DNA of 64,000 nt from Morella rubra (lineage: Eukaryota; Streptophyta; Magnoliopsida; Fagales; Myricaceae). The stretch is from assembly GCA_003952965.2 (NCBI GenBank), contig CM025851.1:24526600-24590599 (forward strand), read 5' to 3'. Made by a program: the position numbers and the translations under genes. The notes under the pieces were generated by a model, which had not been told where the DNA came from, searched no databases, and saw only the letters and a list, made by a program, of their open reading frames with translations. Numbering within the stretch: position 1 is the stretch's first letter; the number at the start of each line of letters is the position of its first letter. Below, piece after piece: positions 11,510 to 23,588 of this stretch.

Positions 11510-11663
11510 GGGTGTACACCTCTTTAGAGTGTTTCATCGTAAGGCTAAATGGAAGCTCTGGCGGAATAATTGCCACTTGACACCACCTGTTACTCTTCCA
11601 AGCTCAACTCCACCGGAAACCAAGCACAAGAAGGGTCCTTCTGTGCTGTCATTCATATAACGT
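11510..11663 (+). pseudogene. Orphan exon 3 of a monooxygenase copy
   Basis: After an intron-like stretch ending GTGATGCAG, the sequence tracks exon 3 of genes 1-3 (GTGTTTCATCGTAAGGCT, then the GACACCAC block). It has disabling differences: 'gctaaatgg' replaces 'gctttactgg', and the end at ATATAACG is degenerate. None of the other exons lies nearby, so this is a relic of a lost gene copy between genes 1 and 2. Confidence 0.85.
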
Positions 11664-11879
11664 CATGCTCTGTAAGTTCTCTTACTAGAACAATAATTTT
11701 GGGGCTGCTTACTGAACCTTTCACTGTTCTTCCTAATAGAAGTCTCTCAATTATAATCTTGGCCGTCGCGTTTTTCTTGACATGTGTTTGGAAAACAGGA
11801 CAAAGCCTTGCTTAACTGTTCGTCTAAAAGGATGGGAAGTGGGAAGGGGTTCCAGTTGAGCGAAAGCTAAGTGGCTATC

Positions 11880-12130
11880 CCTGACCAATTGGTCTTTCTT
11901 TTTTTGTTTTCCTTTTTTTGAAAAACAGAAATTAGTAGCATCATTACACTCAAGGAATCAAAACCAGAAATTTCAACAGGAATAGACGAAAGTTCCAGAA
12001 ACCCTTGAAAACCAGAGCGAGCTTGGCGGGTTAAGCGGTTAAGCTTGCGAGGGATCCAATTCACCAACCAATCTGAGGAATCAGAGAACAGATCTCTGAG
12101 AGCCGATATCTTGTCACGAGCAATCCAGCT
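11880..12130 (-). pseudogene. LINE RNase H-domain fragment
   Basis: The reverse strand encodes DWLVNWIPRKLNRLTRQARS, the RNase H C-terminal block of a plant LINE, followed by degenerate sequence. It is isolated from other LINE domains. Confidence 0.5.
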
Positions 12131-12134
12131 AAGA

Positions 12135-12320
12135 AGACGTTCGGTTAAAAAAAATTTTCAGGATTTTTTTAAATTCTCATAATACAAAATATTCTACAAC
12201 CAAACATTATTCTTAACACTACATAAAAATAACTAAAACACGCATACTAATAAAGTTAATATCACTTAAAAATTCTCAAAACACAAAAAATTCTCAAAAA
12301 ATACCACAACCGAACAACTT
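12135..12320. mobile_element. MITE with GTTCGGTT termini
   Basis: Imperfect terminal inverted repeats are seen: GACGTTCGGTTAAAAAAAAT at the left and ACCACAACCGAACAAC at the right. The interior is AT-rich and non-coding. The superfamily is uncertain. Confidence 0.5.
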
Positions 12321-12485
12321 TTAAGTTTCAGACACGGCTCTGATACCCATTTGCATAAAACCTGATAGTCGGATTCTATGACCAATTGACTGTTTGGTTC
12401 AAGTCCCTATCCTTCATCTATTGCCTACGTCCCTTTAGGGCCTTTATTGAACTTTGATAGCGCGTTCAATGAAAAATACATTAAC

Positions 12486-12671
12486 GGAGATGTTCGGTTA
12501 ACGTGTTTTGTGAGAATTTTTTTTTATGTTTTAAGAATTTGTAAGTGATATTAATTTTATTGACATGTGTATTATAATTTTTTTTAAGTGATGTTAAAAA
12601 ATATATTCGATTTATGTATTCTTAAAATTTAAAAAATTCTTAAAATATAAAAAAACCGAACAAACTCCGAT
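12486..12671. mobile_element. MITE with GTTCGGTT termini, second copy
   Basis: The left end GAGATGTTCGGTTAACGTG and right end AAAACCGAACAAACTCC form inverted repeats like the neighbouring element at 12135. The interior is AT-rich and non-coding. Confidence 0.5.
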
Positions 12672-13439
12672 TTAGATTATTTCGGAAGACGGGCTGAGGG
12701 AAATACATTTCCATAGTAATCCACGAATCTAGGGTCTAGTTACGTCAACCTGATTTATTACCATTGATAAAGCACGAATCGGGCAAGGAATTGCATGTGC
12801 ATGCACCGCACCACACCAAAAACACATCCGTCCTTCACAAAGACGTTCAAGAAATGACGAACTTCCATGAGATATTTTTCTCTTTTTTCTTCTCTGACGG
12901 AGAGGAAATCAGATCATGTCGTCATCCCTTACGATAGAGCAAGAGCTAACTACAGCTTTTGTAATAATGTGGCCAATGGCAAGTGTGCTTCTAATGTAAG
13001 TTTTTGACCAATTCCTTAGCCGCCTCTCTTTTTTTTTTTTTTTTTAATCAATTTTTCAGCAGCCCCTTCATATCTGCTTGTCCCTGCTGAATTGTCGTAG
13101 GACGTTGTCACTGTTGATTAGAACAAAAACAAAAAAATTAAAATGTTTTAAAAATTGGAATACAGGCATACCCGGGACCTCCCATGGAACGTGCTCACTC
13201 GAGACATTCGAATTACACTTTTCTAATCCACACTTTTCAGTTACTTGCACAAAAAGAACATCCTTTTTTTTTTTTTTTTTTTTTTAAATGCACCAAAACA
13301 ACATCCGCAACAAAGTTGTTCAATGAATAACAGTCTTTCTTCATTGACTTGACTGTTTTGATCCATTTTTTAGCAGCTTCCTCGTGCCTTCTTTTTTATA
13401 TTCTGAATTACCTTAAGAGCTGTTTAGATTGAATCCCTC

Positions 13440-13445
13440 TATAAA
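13440..13445 (+). promoter_or_regulatory. TATA box of gene 2
   Basis: TATAAA sits in the same context (aaacagaac follows) as the TATA box of gene 1, about 65 bp before the ATG. Confidence 0.6.
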
Positions 13446-13466
13446 CAGAACCCCCAGACCTCCAGA

Positions 13467-13526
13467 ATGCACGGGCATACTTCAGCGAGCGAGAGAGAGA
13501 GAGAGAGATGGAGGAGGAAGATGTAG
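13467..13526 (+). other. Short overlapping uORF of gene 2
   Basis: An ATG in GAATGCACGGGC, homologous to the upstream ATG of gene 1, opens a 19-codon frame. It runs through the GA tract and stops just inside the main coding sequence. It is out of frame with the main ATG at 13508. Confidence 0.4.
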
Positions 13527-16218
13527 TAATAGTGGGAGCAGGTATAGCTGGTTTGGCAACAGCGGTAGCCCTGAAGAGACTAGGGGTTCGAGCCTTGGTA
13601 TTAGAGAAAGCGGAAGGACTAAGAACTACAGGTTCAGCCTTGGGTCTTTCCCCAAACGCTTGGTTCGCCCTTGATGCTCTCGGCGTAGCTCACAAGCTGG
13701 TCACCGCTTATGCCCCTTGCAGAAAGTAACGTCGGACCCTATTTCATTTTAGAAATTTATGTGTATTGATTTCATTTGTTATATGTTGTAAATTCCTGAG
13801 TGGATATACCTCTTCTATTGCGTCGGTTCATGCGCCATAAACTAAACTTGCTCGATCACTCTGCATTAGTTTCAACCGATAGGGCATGGGGAGAACAACT
13901 CTTCTAATGACATCTAATAGTACCATTTGAACTTTCTCTTTTCTACAACAGGGGACTCGTAACAGATATCCAGACTGGCGCAATTCAAGAGGTCTCTCAT
14001 GCCAAATTTGACACGTATGCTACATAAAGTTCATATTTATGTTTTTATTACACATTTTATTGCACACAAATTATACTTTACTCCTAAACTGTTATCCATT
14101 TTATACTATTCAACCTTGAAACATTATGCTCTGAATTATGAATATATATTTTTTGTCCACTCTACCTTGATATTTCGTCATTAAGATTAACTCACTTTAT
14201 GTTGACCCCATTATTCGTCCACTAATTTTCCTCTGTTTTTAGATTTTCCGTTCATGGCCATTTATTTCGAACTTAAATACCTCTGGTGATGCAGGGGTGG
14301 ACAGAATGTTTTTCCACCCATGTAGATGTTAATGGGAACGTAGCACTAATAAAAAGTCGTTGTCCTTTATGTTTGTCTTCTCTACCACCACATTTTAAAA
14401 GTGTGGACTGGTGTTATGATCCACCATTAATGCAAACCGTATCAAATTGGTGAGTTATTGTCTCAGAAAGAAATAAACTAAAAACTACCCATGGTGATGC
14501 AGGGGTGGACATGCATTAAGAGTGTTACATCGTAAGGCTTTGCTGGAAGCTCTGGCAGAAGAATTGCCAATTGACACCATCCGTTTCTCTTCCAAGCTCA
14601 AGTCCGTTGGAAACCAAGCACAAGAAGGCTCATCCTGTGCTGTCATTCATATGGATGATGGAGCTAGCATCAAAGCAAAGGTACATTGGAACGAAATCTA
14701 ATACACAGATGTTGCAGTCCAGTTCTCAATACATATTACTATTACGACTCTATAATTTTAGTAGAAAGTGTTCTAGAGTTGACATGCTTCGATTTCAAAC
14801 TTTCTTTTATCATTCTGCATCTTTTTTTTCTTTTCTTTTTTTTAAGTTTTATCGTTCTGCATCTTACAGGCTCTGATAGGATGTGATGGACTGCACTCTG
14901 TGGTAGCACAATGGTTAGGACTCAGGCCGCCAGTCAATTCAGGCCGATGGGCTGTGCGTGGTTTAGCCGTATTTCCTGAAGGTCATGGGATGAATCTTGA
15001 ATTCCGACAATTTGTAACTGCTGGAAAAAGGGCTGCTTTTGTTCCGCTCAATGATAAAGAGCTCTACTGGTTTCTAGGCTGCAATTTCTCCTTTAAAGGT
15101 TAAGCTTTTTTCCTCGCCTTGTCTTATATTTTCAGTTGTACTGTCAGAGGTTTTGAATTTTCAATCCCTTGTGAGCTCCTGTAGTTGAGTTACTATCTGA
15201 ATATTTCTTTATCATAACGTAGGATAATCTGCTTAATAAAACATGAAGCCGCCTATCCTGGCAAGATTTGAATTCAAATTAACCTGCCTCTTCTGTTTAC
15301 AGTAGTTGCCATTTTTTTTAGCCTCTTGACCGTTGTTAATCTTACAATTTTATTGTTTGGTAAGTAATTAGAGAGTTTATGAACCAATGTGGAAAAACCT
15401 CCATCCTGATGATAGAGTACAGATAATCAGGTCAAGAAGGCTACTCCTCCTTTACAGGATATTTACTGGATACCAATAGAAGGGCAGACCAACAATTGGT
15501 TAAATTGCAACTTTATAGCTACTTTGCAGTTCTAAAACTAAAAATAGTGACGCTGATGGATTGATGGGCCACTTTAATTTTACACCCCGGCCTGCAGGAG
15601 TCTGTCACTTACAGAAGTGGAATTTTTTTTGTCATTCCAGGTGAGGACATTGCACATGACCCTGAGCTTCTAAAAAGAGAAGTTACTGATAACTTTGCCA
15701 AGGAATTTCCCCAGTTGTACTTGACGGTCGTCCAGCATTCAGATCTTTCAACAATCACATGGACTCGGCTGATGTTTAGGCTTCCGTGGGACATCATATT
15801 TGGAAACTTGAGCAATGGGAATGTTACGGTGGCAGGTGATGCCATGCATCCTATGACACCAGACATGGGACAAGGTGGCTGCTCAGCTTTGGAAGATGCT
15901 GTTGTTTTAGGCAGGCACATTGGGGACTCAATTATCCGAAATGCAAGACTTGTGGCAGGAGATCAGATGGCCGGTGCCTTGAAAAGATATGCCGAGGAAA
16001 GGAGGTGGCGTGCTGCTGGCTTAATCACGGGCTCGTATCTCTCCGGGTGGTTTCAACAAGAAGGGTCTGGATGGTTGAAGAAATTCCTTAGGGATGTGGT
16101 ATTCTATAGGCTTCTTTACTCTGTAATATTCGGTGCTAGACGTTTTGATTGTGGGAAACTGCCCTGTGTTCCATCGAACAATCCTGAATTGGAGAACAAC
16201 CAAAGTAAGATTGACTAA
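13508..16218 (+). CDS. MO1-like FAD-dependent monooxygenase, gene 2 (intact)
   Basis: The exons are 13508-13725, 13952-14014, 14503-14680, 14870-15098 and 15641-16218. They join to 1266 nt, giving 421 aa with the same intron phases as gene 1. The FAD GxGxxG (residues 10-15), the DG motif at the start of exon 4 (CDGLHSVV) and the GD motif in exon 5 ([16 protein letters not shown]) are all present. It is very similar to gene 1, including the C-terminus NNQSKID. Differences include LVTDIQ for YVTDIQ in exon 2 and GEDIAHD for GEDMAHD in exon 5. Expected role: flavin-dependent hydroxylation of an unknown small molecule. Intron 2 also carries a decoy copy of the exon 3 acceptor near 14294. Confidence 0.9.
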
Positions 16219-16770
16219 CTAGCTAGAACGCCGGCTCAAGTGGATTCGATTGGATATGCCTTTCGTTTCTTCATATACGGATTTTCATTGAAGGTTACTT
16301 AACCAATGGTACTCTTTGGGTTCGATGGATCTGCTTCCCCTTTCAATGCAGCCTTCACGACCTTTGGAAAATATGTTGCCCATCCTACTGTTTGTGTTGT
16401 ATGACAACTCTTGATGAGTATTTTCATTTTCCATTTGATTGGTTCGTGAAAGCAACATTAATTTCCATAGATTGCAAATGGTATAGCCTATAGATAAAGC
16501 CTTATTTGTACTGACTGTAAATCTTCGTATTTGAGCACAAAACAAACGAATAACAATCGAACAAAAGTTCCTGTAGGAGCTTTGTTCTGTCCCATGTTAG
16601 AATCAAATGTCTCTCCCTTGGTGTTATTGGAGACGGCCAATGGAATTAATATGGTGGCTATTCAAAAAGTTCCTTCACCAGGGGCTAAAAGGTTAGCAAA
16701 TAGCAACTCAATTGAAAAAGAAGACAAAAGAAAATAACAGAGATATTTTTGTGATGGGTTCCTAGCCTTC
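16219..16770 (+). other. 3' flank of gene 2
   Basis: The first 390 bp match the gene 1 flank. The rest is unique. No gene is seen before the duplicated block begins at about 16771. Confidence 0.5.
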
Positions 16771-18403
16771 TTGAGCGTATGATTCAAGTATTTGACAATC
16801 AGTGATCCGTCAATCTTAGGGCCTAGGCCCATTTTTTGTTACTCCTGCGACTATTTATATGATGGGTGGGTGGGATTCGTGAGAATGACGTTTGAGGAAT
16901 GGCCGACTTTCGTGTGGCTCGCTTCTTTTTCTTTCTTTTTGTTTTTTTTCATTTAAATTTCCCCTTCTCTTAGCAAGAGTAAATTAGATCATTTCTCATG
17001 TCAATCCTTTACGAGCACAATAAAACTATGTCATTTCATATCATCGTCTTATATGATCCTTAAGAGATCCTCAGGAGAGGATGGTAACTTCTGTGTACAT
17101 GCAAGGGAGGTTTCCCCACAACCCGCCCCCCTCTTTGTTGTTTGAAAAGTGGGGGCAGCACCGAGGAGAGGAAGGATTTTTTTGTTCCATCTTGTTATTT
17201 TTTTTAAGCTTCCTTATCAATAGGGCTGTGCATAAGCGGTGGCAATGGCAGTTATGCCCTCCACCGCCACCGCTACCACTATGGGTGGTTGTCCAAAAAT
17301 GGATATTGCCTCCGCCACCGTGAAGGGAGGAAACCGGCACCTAACGGTGGCAGTCTCGGTTACTGCCCCTACATCGGAGATGACAAAAAAATAGATACCA
17401 AATCTAAATTCAAATCTATAATCAATACGAATCAAAATCAAATATGTAATTAAAACCAAATCGAAATCCACTCTGTAATCAATACGAAATCCAAATCCAA
17501 ATTCAAATTCAAAAAAATTTATAAATCTGAAATCTAAACCAAATCCTAAACAACCTAAAAAAAATTTCAAAATTGTAAATTGCAACCAAATCTACAAAAA
17601 AAATTCCAAAATTGCAACTCCTATAATCAATACCAAATCGCAAGAAAATCTCCACATATTTGAAAAGCTTTCCAAATATCAATCAAATAAAAAAAACCTA
17701 AATAAAAAATTTCCTCAAACCCAGCAAATCTCGAAATATAATATCAAATCGCAAGGAAATTGGGGGGAGAGAGAGAGCAATAGTTGATAGAGTTGCTGGG
17801 GAAGAGAGAGCTAAAGAGAGTTGTGGTCGTTGCTTACTAGCTGCTGCAAAGAGGCAAAGAGGGAGTGCGTACTATGCGCCTTGTGACTAAAGGAGAGAGG
17901 CAGAGCTGCCTGCTGAGTGATCTAGAGACGGAGAAAGAGGTAGGGTTAGGTTTAAAATCACTAAAAGAAACAATGTCGTTTTATTATGTATATTTAATTT
18001 TTTTTTTTTTTTTTTAAAAAAAGTGGTGAAGCGGTGAAACCACCCAGTAGTGAGTGGTTTCATTGCCACCAGCAAAACGCAAATATAATATCAAATCGCA
18101 AGAAAAATAGGAGGGGGAGAGGGGGGGGAGAGAGAGAGAACGATAGTCGATAGAGTTGCTGGGAAGAGAGAGCTAAAGAGAGTTGTGGCCATTGCTTGCT
18201 AGCTGCTGCAAAGAGGGAGTACGTATTGTGTGCCGTGTGACTGAAGGAGAGAGGCAGAGTTGACTGCTAAGTGATTGAGAGACGGAGAAAGAGGTAGGGT
18301 TAGGTTAGGTTTAAAATCACTAAAAGAAACGATGCCGTTTTGTTATGTGTATTTTAAAAAAAAGAAGTGGTCAAGCGGTGAAATCGCCCAGCGGTTTCAC
18401 CGC

Positions 18404-19292
18404 TATTAGTGCATTTTGTATTGGCATAATTCCATGTCAAAATATGTCTTAATCGAGTTGTATATTTGGTCTCCACATTTGTTCAAGAGTTAGAGTTGAT
18501 GGTCTGTCCAAAGTCTTCATCACGTTTGACCTGCATTCGACAAGCGCTCGAGCGACCTTTGAAAAATACAGACAGAGTCACAGCGTTTGACCAGCGCTCG
18601 ACCCACGCTCGAGCGACTTCCGGCGAATTTCAAAAATTGCTAAATTTTTGGAATTTTCCTTTTGAAAACTCGTGAAACCCTACTAGGTTTCGGGGTAGGC
18701 CGTCCTAAAGATTATTGAGGCCTCCATTGAGCATTGTGCCTCCTTCCTTGAGAGAAAAATCGAGAAGATTTGTGCTTCAACATTGATGAGTTTTTCTCTA
18801 TTCTTTCTCCAAATATCTCTGTAACCTTCATGGTGTTGAAGGCGTGCTGAAGAACAAGGTTTGTTCGTGAAGAATCCATAAGAAGATCCTCAAAGGTCTG
18901 AGGGGAATGCCGCACGGAGCGGGTCTAAGCAGGGAGGCTTAGATTATTACATCAGGGTTGTCAGAGTCAAGCAACTGGGGTTGCCCGTGTCTGAATCACT
19001 GTTTGTAAGGTTTTCTTCTTAGTGGATTCTAGGTGGCTGCTAGCCCGGAGTGGTTTTTCCTTTGAATGGTATTTCAAAGGTTTTCCACTTCGTCACCAAA
19101 TCCTTGTCTCTTTGTGTGATTGAAGTTTGTTTTAATTTTCCGCTGCTTATTTGTTGATTGAGTTGATTATTATGCATATCTAGGCTGAACAATTTTAGAA
19201 CATGTTTTAAAATTGTTATTGATTTGTTAATTAGAGGGAAAACACGTATTCACCCCTTCTAAGTGTTATTAGGGTCTAAACCAGATTTTTCA
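18404..19292 (+). repeat. 5' LTR of the pol-less retroelement
   Basis: It begins TATTAGTGCA, where the 3' copy has TGTTAGTGCA, and ends TTTTTCA. It contains repeated GCGCTCGAGCGA-type palindromes at about 18540-18615. It is closely similar to the LTR at 22670. Confidence 0.85.
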
Positions 19293-19293
19293 A

Positions 19294-19307
19294 TTGGTAT
19301 CAGAGCC
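19294..19307 (+). other. Primer-binding site (initiator tRNA-Met)
   Basis: TTGGTATCAGAGCC lies one base after the 5' LTR and is the standard plant Copia primer site complementary to tRNA-iMet. Confidence 0.85.
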
Positions 19308-19335
19308 TAAACTCGGTCCTTGACCCTTAGTCTAG

Positions 19336-21205
19336 ATGAATCAAAGTCAGTCTTTGTCTGTGCCTCCATATTTTGATGGAAGCAATTATGCGTACTGGAA
19401 AGTTCGCATGAAATCCTTTTTGAAATCTCTTGATGAACGTGTTGGAGATCTTGTGTCAAAGGGTGGTCTGCACCTATATCTGAGGTTGAAGGTGTTAAAA
19501 CACTAAAGATATTGGCACTGGACTATTAATGAGATCAGTGAATGTAACTGGAATAGCAAAGGTTTACACTCTATTTTTATGGTGTGTCTGCTGATGAGTT
19601 TAAACGAATTTCCATGTGTGAAACTTCTAAGGAAGCTTGGAGATTTTAGAGACTACTCATGAAGGTACTAAGACCGTTAAAAACTCGAAGCTTCAGATGT
19701 TGACCACAAAGTTTGAAGAAATTCGAATGAAGGAAGATGAGACGTTTGATGAGTTCTATGCAAAGCTAAATGACATAGTTAACTCAAGTTACAACCTAGG
19801 AGAGAAGGATACAAGAAAGTAGAATTGTGAGAAAAGTTATGAGATCTCTTCCTGAGAGATTCAGACCCAAAGTTACAGCAATTGAGGAAAGTAAAGACCT
19901 GGACACGATGAAGATTGAAGAACTAGTTGGGTCTCTGCAAACTTATGAACAGACATTGCCTCAGCCTAAGAAGAACAAGTCTATCGCCTTGAGATCTAGT
20001 AAAGAAGAAGTCTGTTCTGAGTCAGATGAATCTCTAGATGATGAGAACTTCAGTGTTCTAATCAAAAAATTCAGAAAGTTTTTGAGATCAAAGGATGATC
20101 AAAGAAGATTTAATAAAAGTGCTGAAAAGAATCATGGTAGCTCCAGTGGGTTCAGAAAGGAGAAGAGAGATAAGCACATTGCTAATGAGTCCAAGAATAA
20201 AAAATTGACTTGTTTTGAGTGTCAAGGATTTGGTCATGTCAGATCAGAGTGCCCAACATATCTTAAGTCGAAAGGAAAAGCTATGAATGCTTCACTGAGT
20301 GACGACGAATCAAATTCCAGCAGTGATGAAGAAGAACAGGTAAATTTTATGGCTTTTATGTCTAGTACTGATAATTGTGATTTGCAGGATATTAACTCTG
20401 AAACGAGACATCAGAGGATGAATCTGATGCTGAAGAAAGCTTGCAAGAGGTGTATGACAAACTCTTTAGGGAAAGCCTGAAACTACACAAGGTAAATAAA
20501 AGGACCCTAGAGAAACTTCATGAGACTCAATTTGAAAGGGATAACCTCACTATCACGCTTGAAGAATACATCAAGTTGTCTGATGACTTGAAACTGAAGA
20601 ACTTGGCCCTTGAAGCTGAAGTCAAAGACTTAGAGTGCAAACTAGAGAAATCTAATGCTCAACTTCAACAATTCTCTAGTGGGTCTAAAAAGCTTGACCA
20701 TATGTTAAGCCTAGGAGCAACACCTGGAAATAAGAAAGGTTTGGGATACAACGAGTCGAGTGGTGCATCAACTTCAAATACTGTCTTCGTTCCAGCATCA
20801 TTGCCAGTCAAACAAGCAGAAATTAAAGCTCCTCAGAGAAAGGTGAGTGAAGGTAAAAAGACTAACTCTCCGTCCATGAATACTCATTCTCATATTGTTC
20901 CACCTAAAACACACACTTCACATCGGTTTGTTCCTACTTGTCATTTTTGTGGAAAAATAGGTCACATCAGACCTAATTGTTTTAAATTGAGAGCACAAGA
21001 GCACACACATAGTAACCCTTTCTGTGGCACTGAGCATACGAATCTTGAAAACCAAATCAAGGTTCTCACTAAGCACACCATGATTATAAATGCAAAGTTG
21101 GAGAATTTGACCAAACAATCAACATATGTCAAGAAGATTTGGGTGAAAAAGGATGAAAACCTATTAGCCAACATGAAGGCTATTGGTACATGTTCTTCTC
21201 CTTGA
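19336..21205 (+). pseudogene. gag of the pol-less retroelement, frameshifted
   Basis: Starting at ATG 19336, the first frame shows the PPYFDGSNYAYWKVRMKSF signature of Copia gag. Breaks follow at about 19460-19640 and near 19820. The next frame (19827-20480) has a CCHC knuckle (CFECQGFGHVRSEC). The frame at 20441-21205 has a heptad-rich segment and a second knuckle (CHFCGKIGHIRPNC). After its stop there is no pol. Full-length relatives have integrase and reverse transcriptase here. Confidence 0.8.
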
Positions 21206-22669
21206 GTATTTTTTGTTCTTGCTTGCATTAGCTTAGGTTGCATTTATATTTCTTTTTTAAATTTATGTTCTTGTGTGTTTGCTTATCTTGTGAGTTCATG
21301 TTCTTTTATTTCCTTGTTTTTTTTTTAATAAAAAAAAATTTGATGATTGTTGTGTGCCTTTTGTCAGCACATTTGGTAATTGGCCTGATTGACATACTTG
21401 AGATTTTCGAGCATGATCTTTTACATACTTTCTCAATTTATGTCTGGATTATAATATGATTTGAGAGTCATGCCTATTGTCTCTTTTTGGTATTAGCTGA
21501 CATGATTTTCAAATGTATTTTTGCTATACCCAATCACAGTGCACACTGAATATGGTTAGATGAGGCTTGACCGCATGTGTGAGTTTTGGGTCTGCAACCA
21601 CAAGTGAAAGAGATCATGTTCATCAGATTGAATTGACCTTTGACTAGCTGACCTTATTCATTGCCCCTCTCAGAGTCATAGGCTCCAAAAGATTATCTCT
21701 ACTTCAAAAGAAGTTGTTACTATTCTAGAAAAGAAAAGAAAAGAAAAGAAGAAAAACAAAAGCAAAAGCAAAAGATGCAACATATTTAGGGGGAGAAAAA
21801 CAAGCAACAAAGTTGCATACTCAGGTCCTAGTGGCATTGGGTTTGACTTTCATCAGGTGTGATATGTCTCTCTTTTCACTCATGGTTTCATTTGGCTAGC
21901 TTTGACCTCCCTCACAAAATTAAGGTCTTAAGCCTCTCTGATTGTGTTTCGTATTTCACACACGTATGCAGTTCTCATTTTTTAATTATTGATGTTAAAA
22001 CCGTTTAGAGACGTGTGGCATACAATCAATGAATATTATTTTCCATGATCATACAATGAGCTTGTATTGATTTTCCATGCTCTTGAGAATTTTGGTTATG
22101 TCTCTTAGTTCCATGAATTTTGTGCTAATTTTTGGCATTTGATCATTTGCTCTTTTCAATAATTTTTCCTTATTTCATTATCAAATTGCGTGTTGTCTTT
22201 CTTATTCACCTCTTCCTTTGTGCATTGTTGTTGTTTTGGTTGATTGTGCCTTGGTTATGCCTTTATTTATCTTATTTGTGATATGCATTTCTTATGTCGG
22301 TTGATGCTCATTTTCATGTTTGCATGCATTTTATTTCATCAATGAGCTGTGGCATTTTGTTTCCCTTTGTCCATTCGTGACAAAAAGGGGGAGAAGATTG
22401 AATAACTAATAGATTAAGGGGGAGCAATCTTTCAATGTTTTGTTCTGTATTCATTTGCTAATTCTATATACATGTTTGTTCTCTATGCTTTCACTTGGTC
22501 TTTGAGATTGTGTTTTTCAGGTAACAGATTCAAAGACTCTTGAACACGTCTTTTAGGTCATAGGGTTGATATTCATGTAAATAGATCATTGCTTTGGTGA
22601 TTGCAAAGATCTATGTTTTGTTTATTTTATATATGTGGGTTTTGTCACGGAATTGCCAAAGGGGGAGTT
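21206..22669 (+). other. Non-coding 3' interior with repeated polypurine tracts
   Basis: No coding frame is supported. GGGGGAG blocks occur at about 21788, 22386, 22418 and 22661. The last one directly precedes the 3' LTR and is the likely primer for plus-strand synthesis. Multiple polypurine tracts are a described trait of Sireviruses. Confidence 0.65.
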
Positions 22670-23588
22670 TGTTAGTGCATTTTTGTATTGGCATAATTCC
22701 GTGTCAAAATATGTCTTAATCGAGTTGTATATTTGGTCTCCACATTTGTTCAAGAGTTAGAGTTGATGGTCTGTCCAAAGTCTTCATCACGTTCAACCTG
22801 CGTTCAAAACGCTCGAGCGACCTTTGAAAAAATTCAGACAGAGTCACAGCGTTTGACCAGCATTTGACAAACAACACATAGCGTTTGACCAGCGCTCGAC
22901 CACGCTCGAGCGACTTCCGGCGAATTTCAAAAATTCCTAAATTTTTTAATTTCCTTTTGAAATGTTAGGAAACCCTACTAGGTTTCGGGGTAGGCCGTCC
23001 TAAAGTTTATTGAGGCCTCCATTGAGCATATTGTGCCTCCTTCCTTGAGAGAAAAACCTAGAAGATTTGTGCTTCAACATTGATGAGTTTTTCTCTATTC
23101 TTTCTCCAAATATCTCTGTAACCTTCATGGTGTTGAAGGTGTGCTGAAGAACAAGGTTTGTTCGTGAAGAATCCATAAGAAGATCCTCAAAGGTCTGAGG
23201 GAATGCCGCACGGAGCGGGTCTAAGTAGGGAGGCTTAGATTATTACATCAGGGTTGTCAGAGTCAAGCAACTGGGGTTGCCCGTGTCTGAATCACTGTTT
23301 GTAAGGTTTTCTTCTTAGTGGATTCTAGGTGGCTGCTAGCCCGGAGTGGTTTTTCCTTTGAATGGTATTTCAAAGGTTTTCCACTTCGTCACCAAATCCT
23401 TGTCTCTTTGTGTGATTGAAGTTTGTTTTAATTTTCCGCTGCTTATTTGTTGATTGAGTTGATTATTATGCATATCTAGGCTGAACAATTTTAGAACATG
23501 TTTTAAAATTATTATTGATTTGTTAATTAGAGGGAAAACACGTATTCACCCCTTCTAAGTGTTATTAGGGTCTAAACCAGATTTTTCA
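22670..23588 (+). repeat. 3' LTR of the pol-less retroelement
   Basis: It begins TGTTAGTGCA and ends TTTTTCA. It is about 30 bp longer than the 5' LTR because a GCGTTTGACCAGC-containing segment near 22850-22900 is duplicated. Confidence 0.85.

Larger units (their letters stand above)
18404..23588 (+). mobile_element. Pol-less Sirevirus-like Copia retroelement
   Basis: The 889-bp and 919-bp LTRs bracket a 3.4-kb interior. There is a tRNA-Met primer site (19294-19307, TTGGTATCAGAGCC), a gag region, no protease, integrase, reverse transcriptase or RNase H, and a polypurine tract before the 3' LTR. The target-site duplication is ACCGC (18399-18403) / ACAGC (23589-23593), one mismatch. The uninterrupted site is visible at about 40921-40940 in the other copy of the host element. 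Long gag with two zinc knuckles and several GGGGGAG tracts suggest the Sirevirus lineage. Confidence 0.85.
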
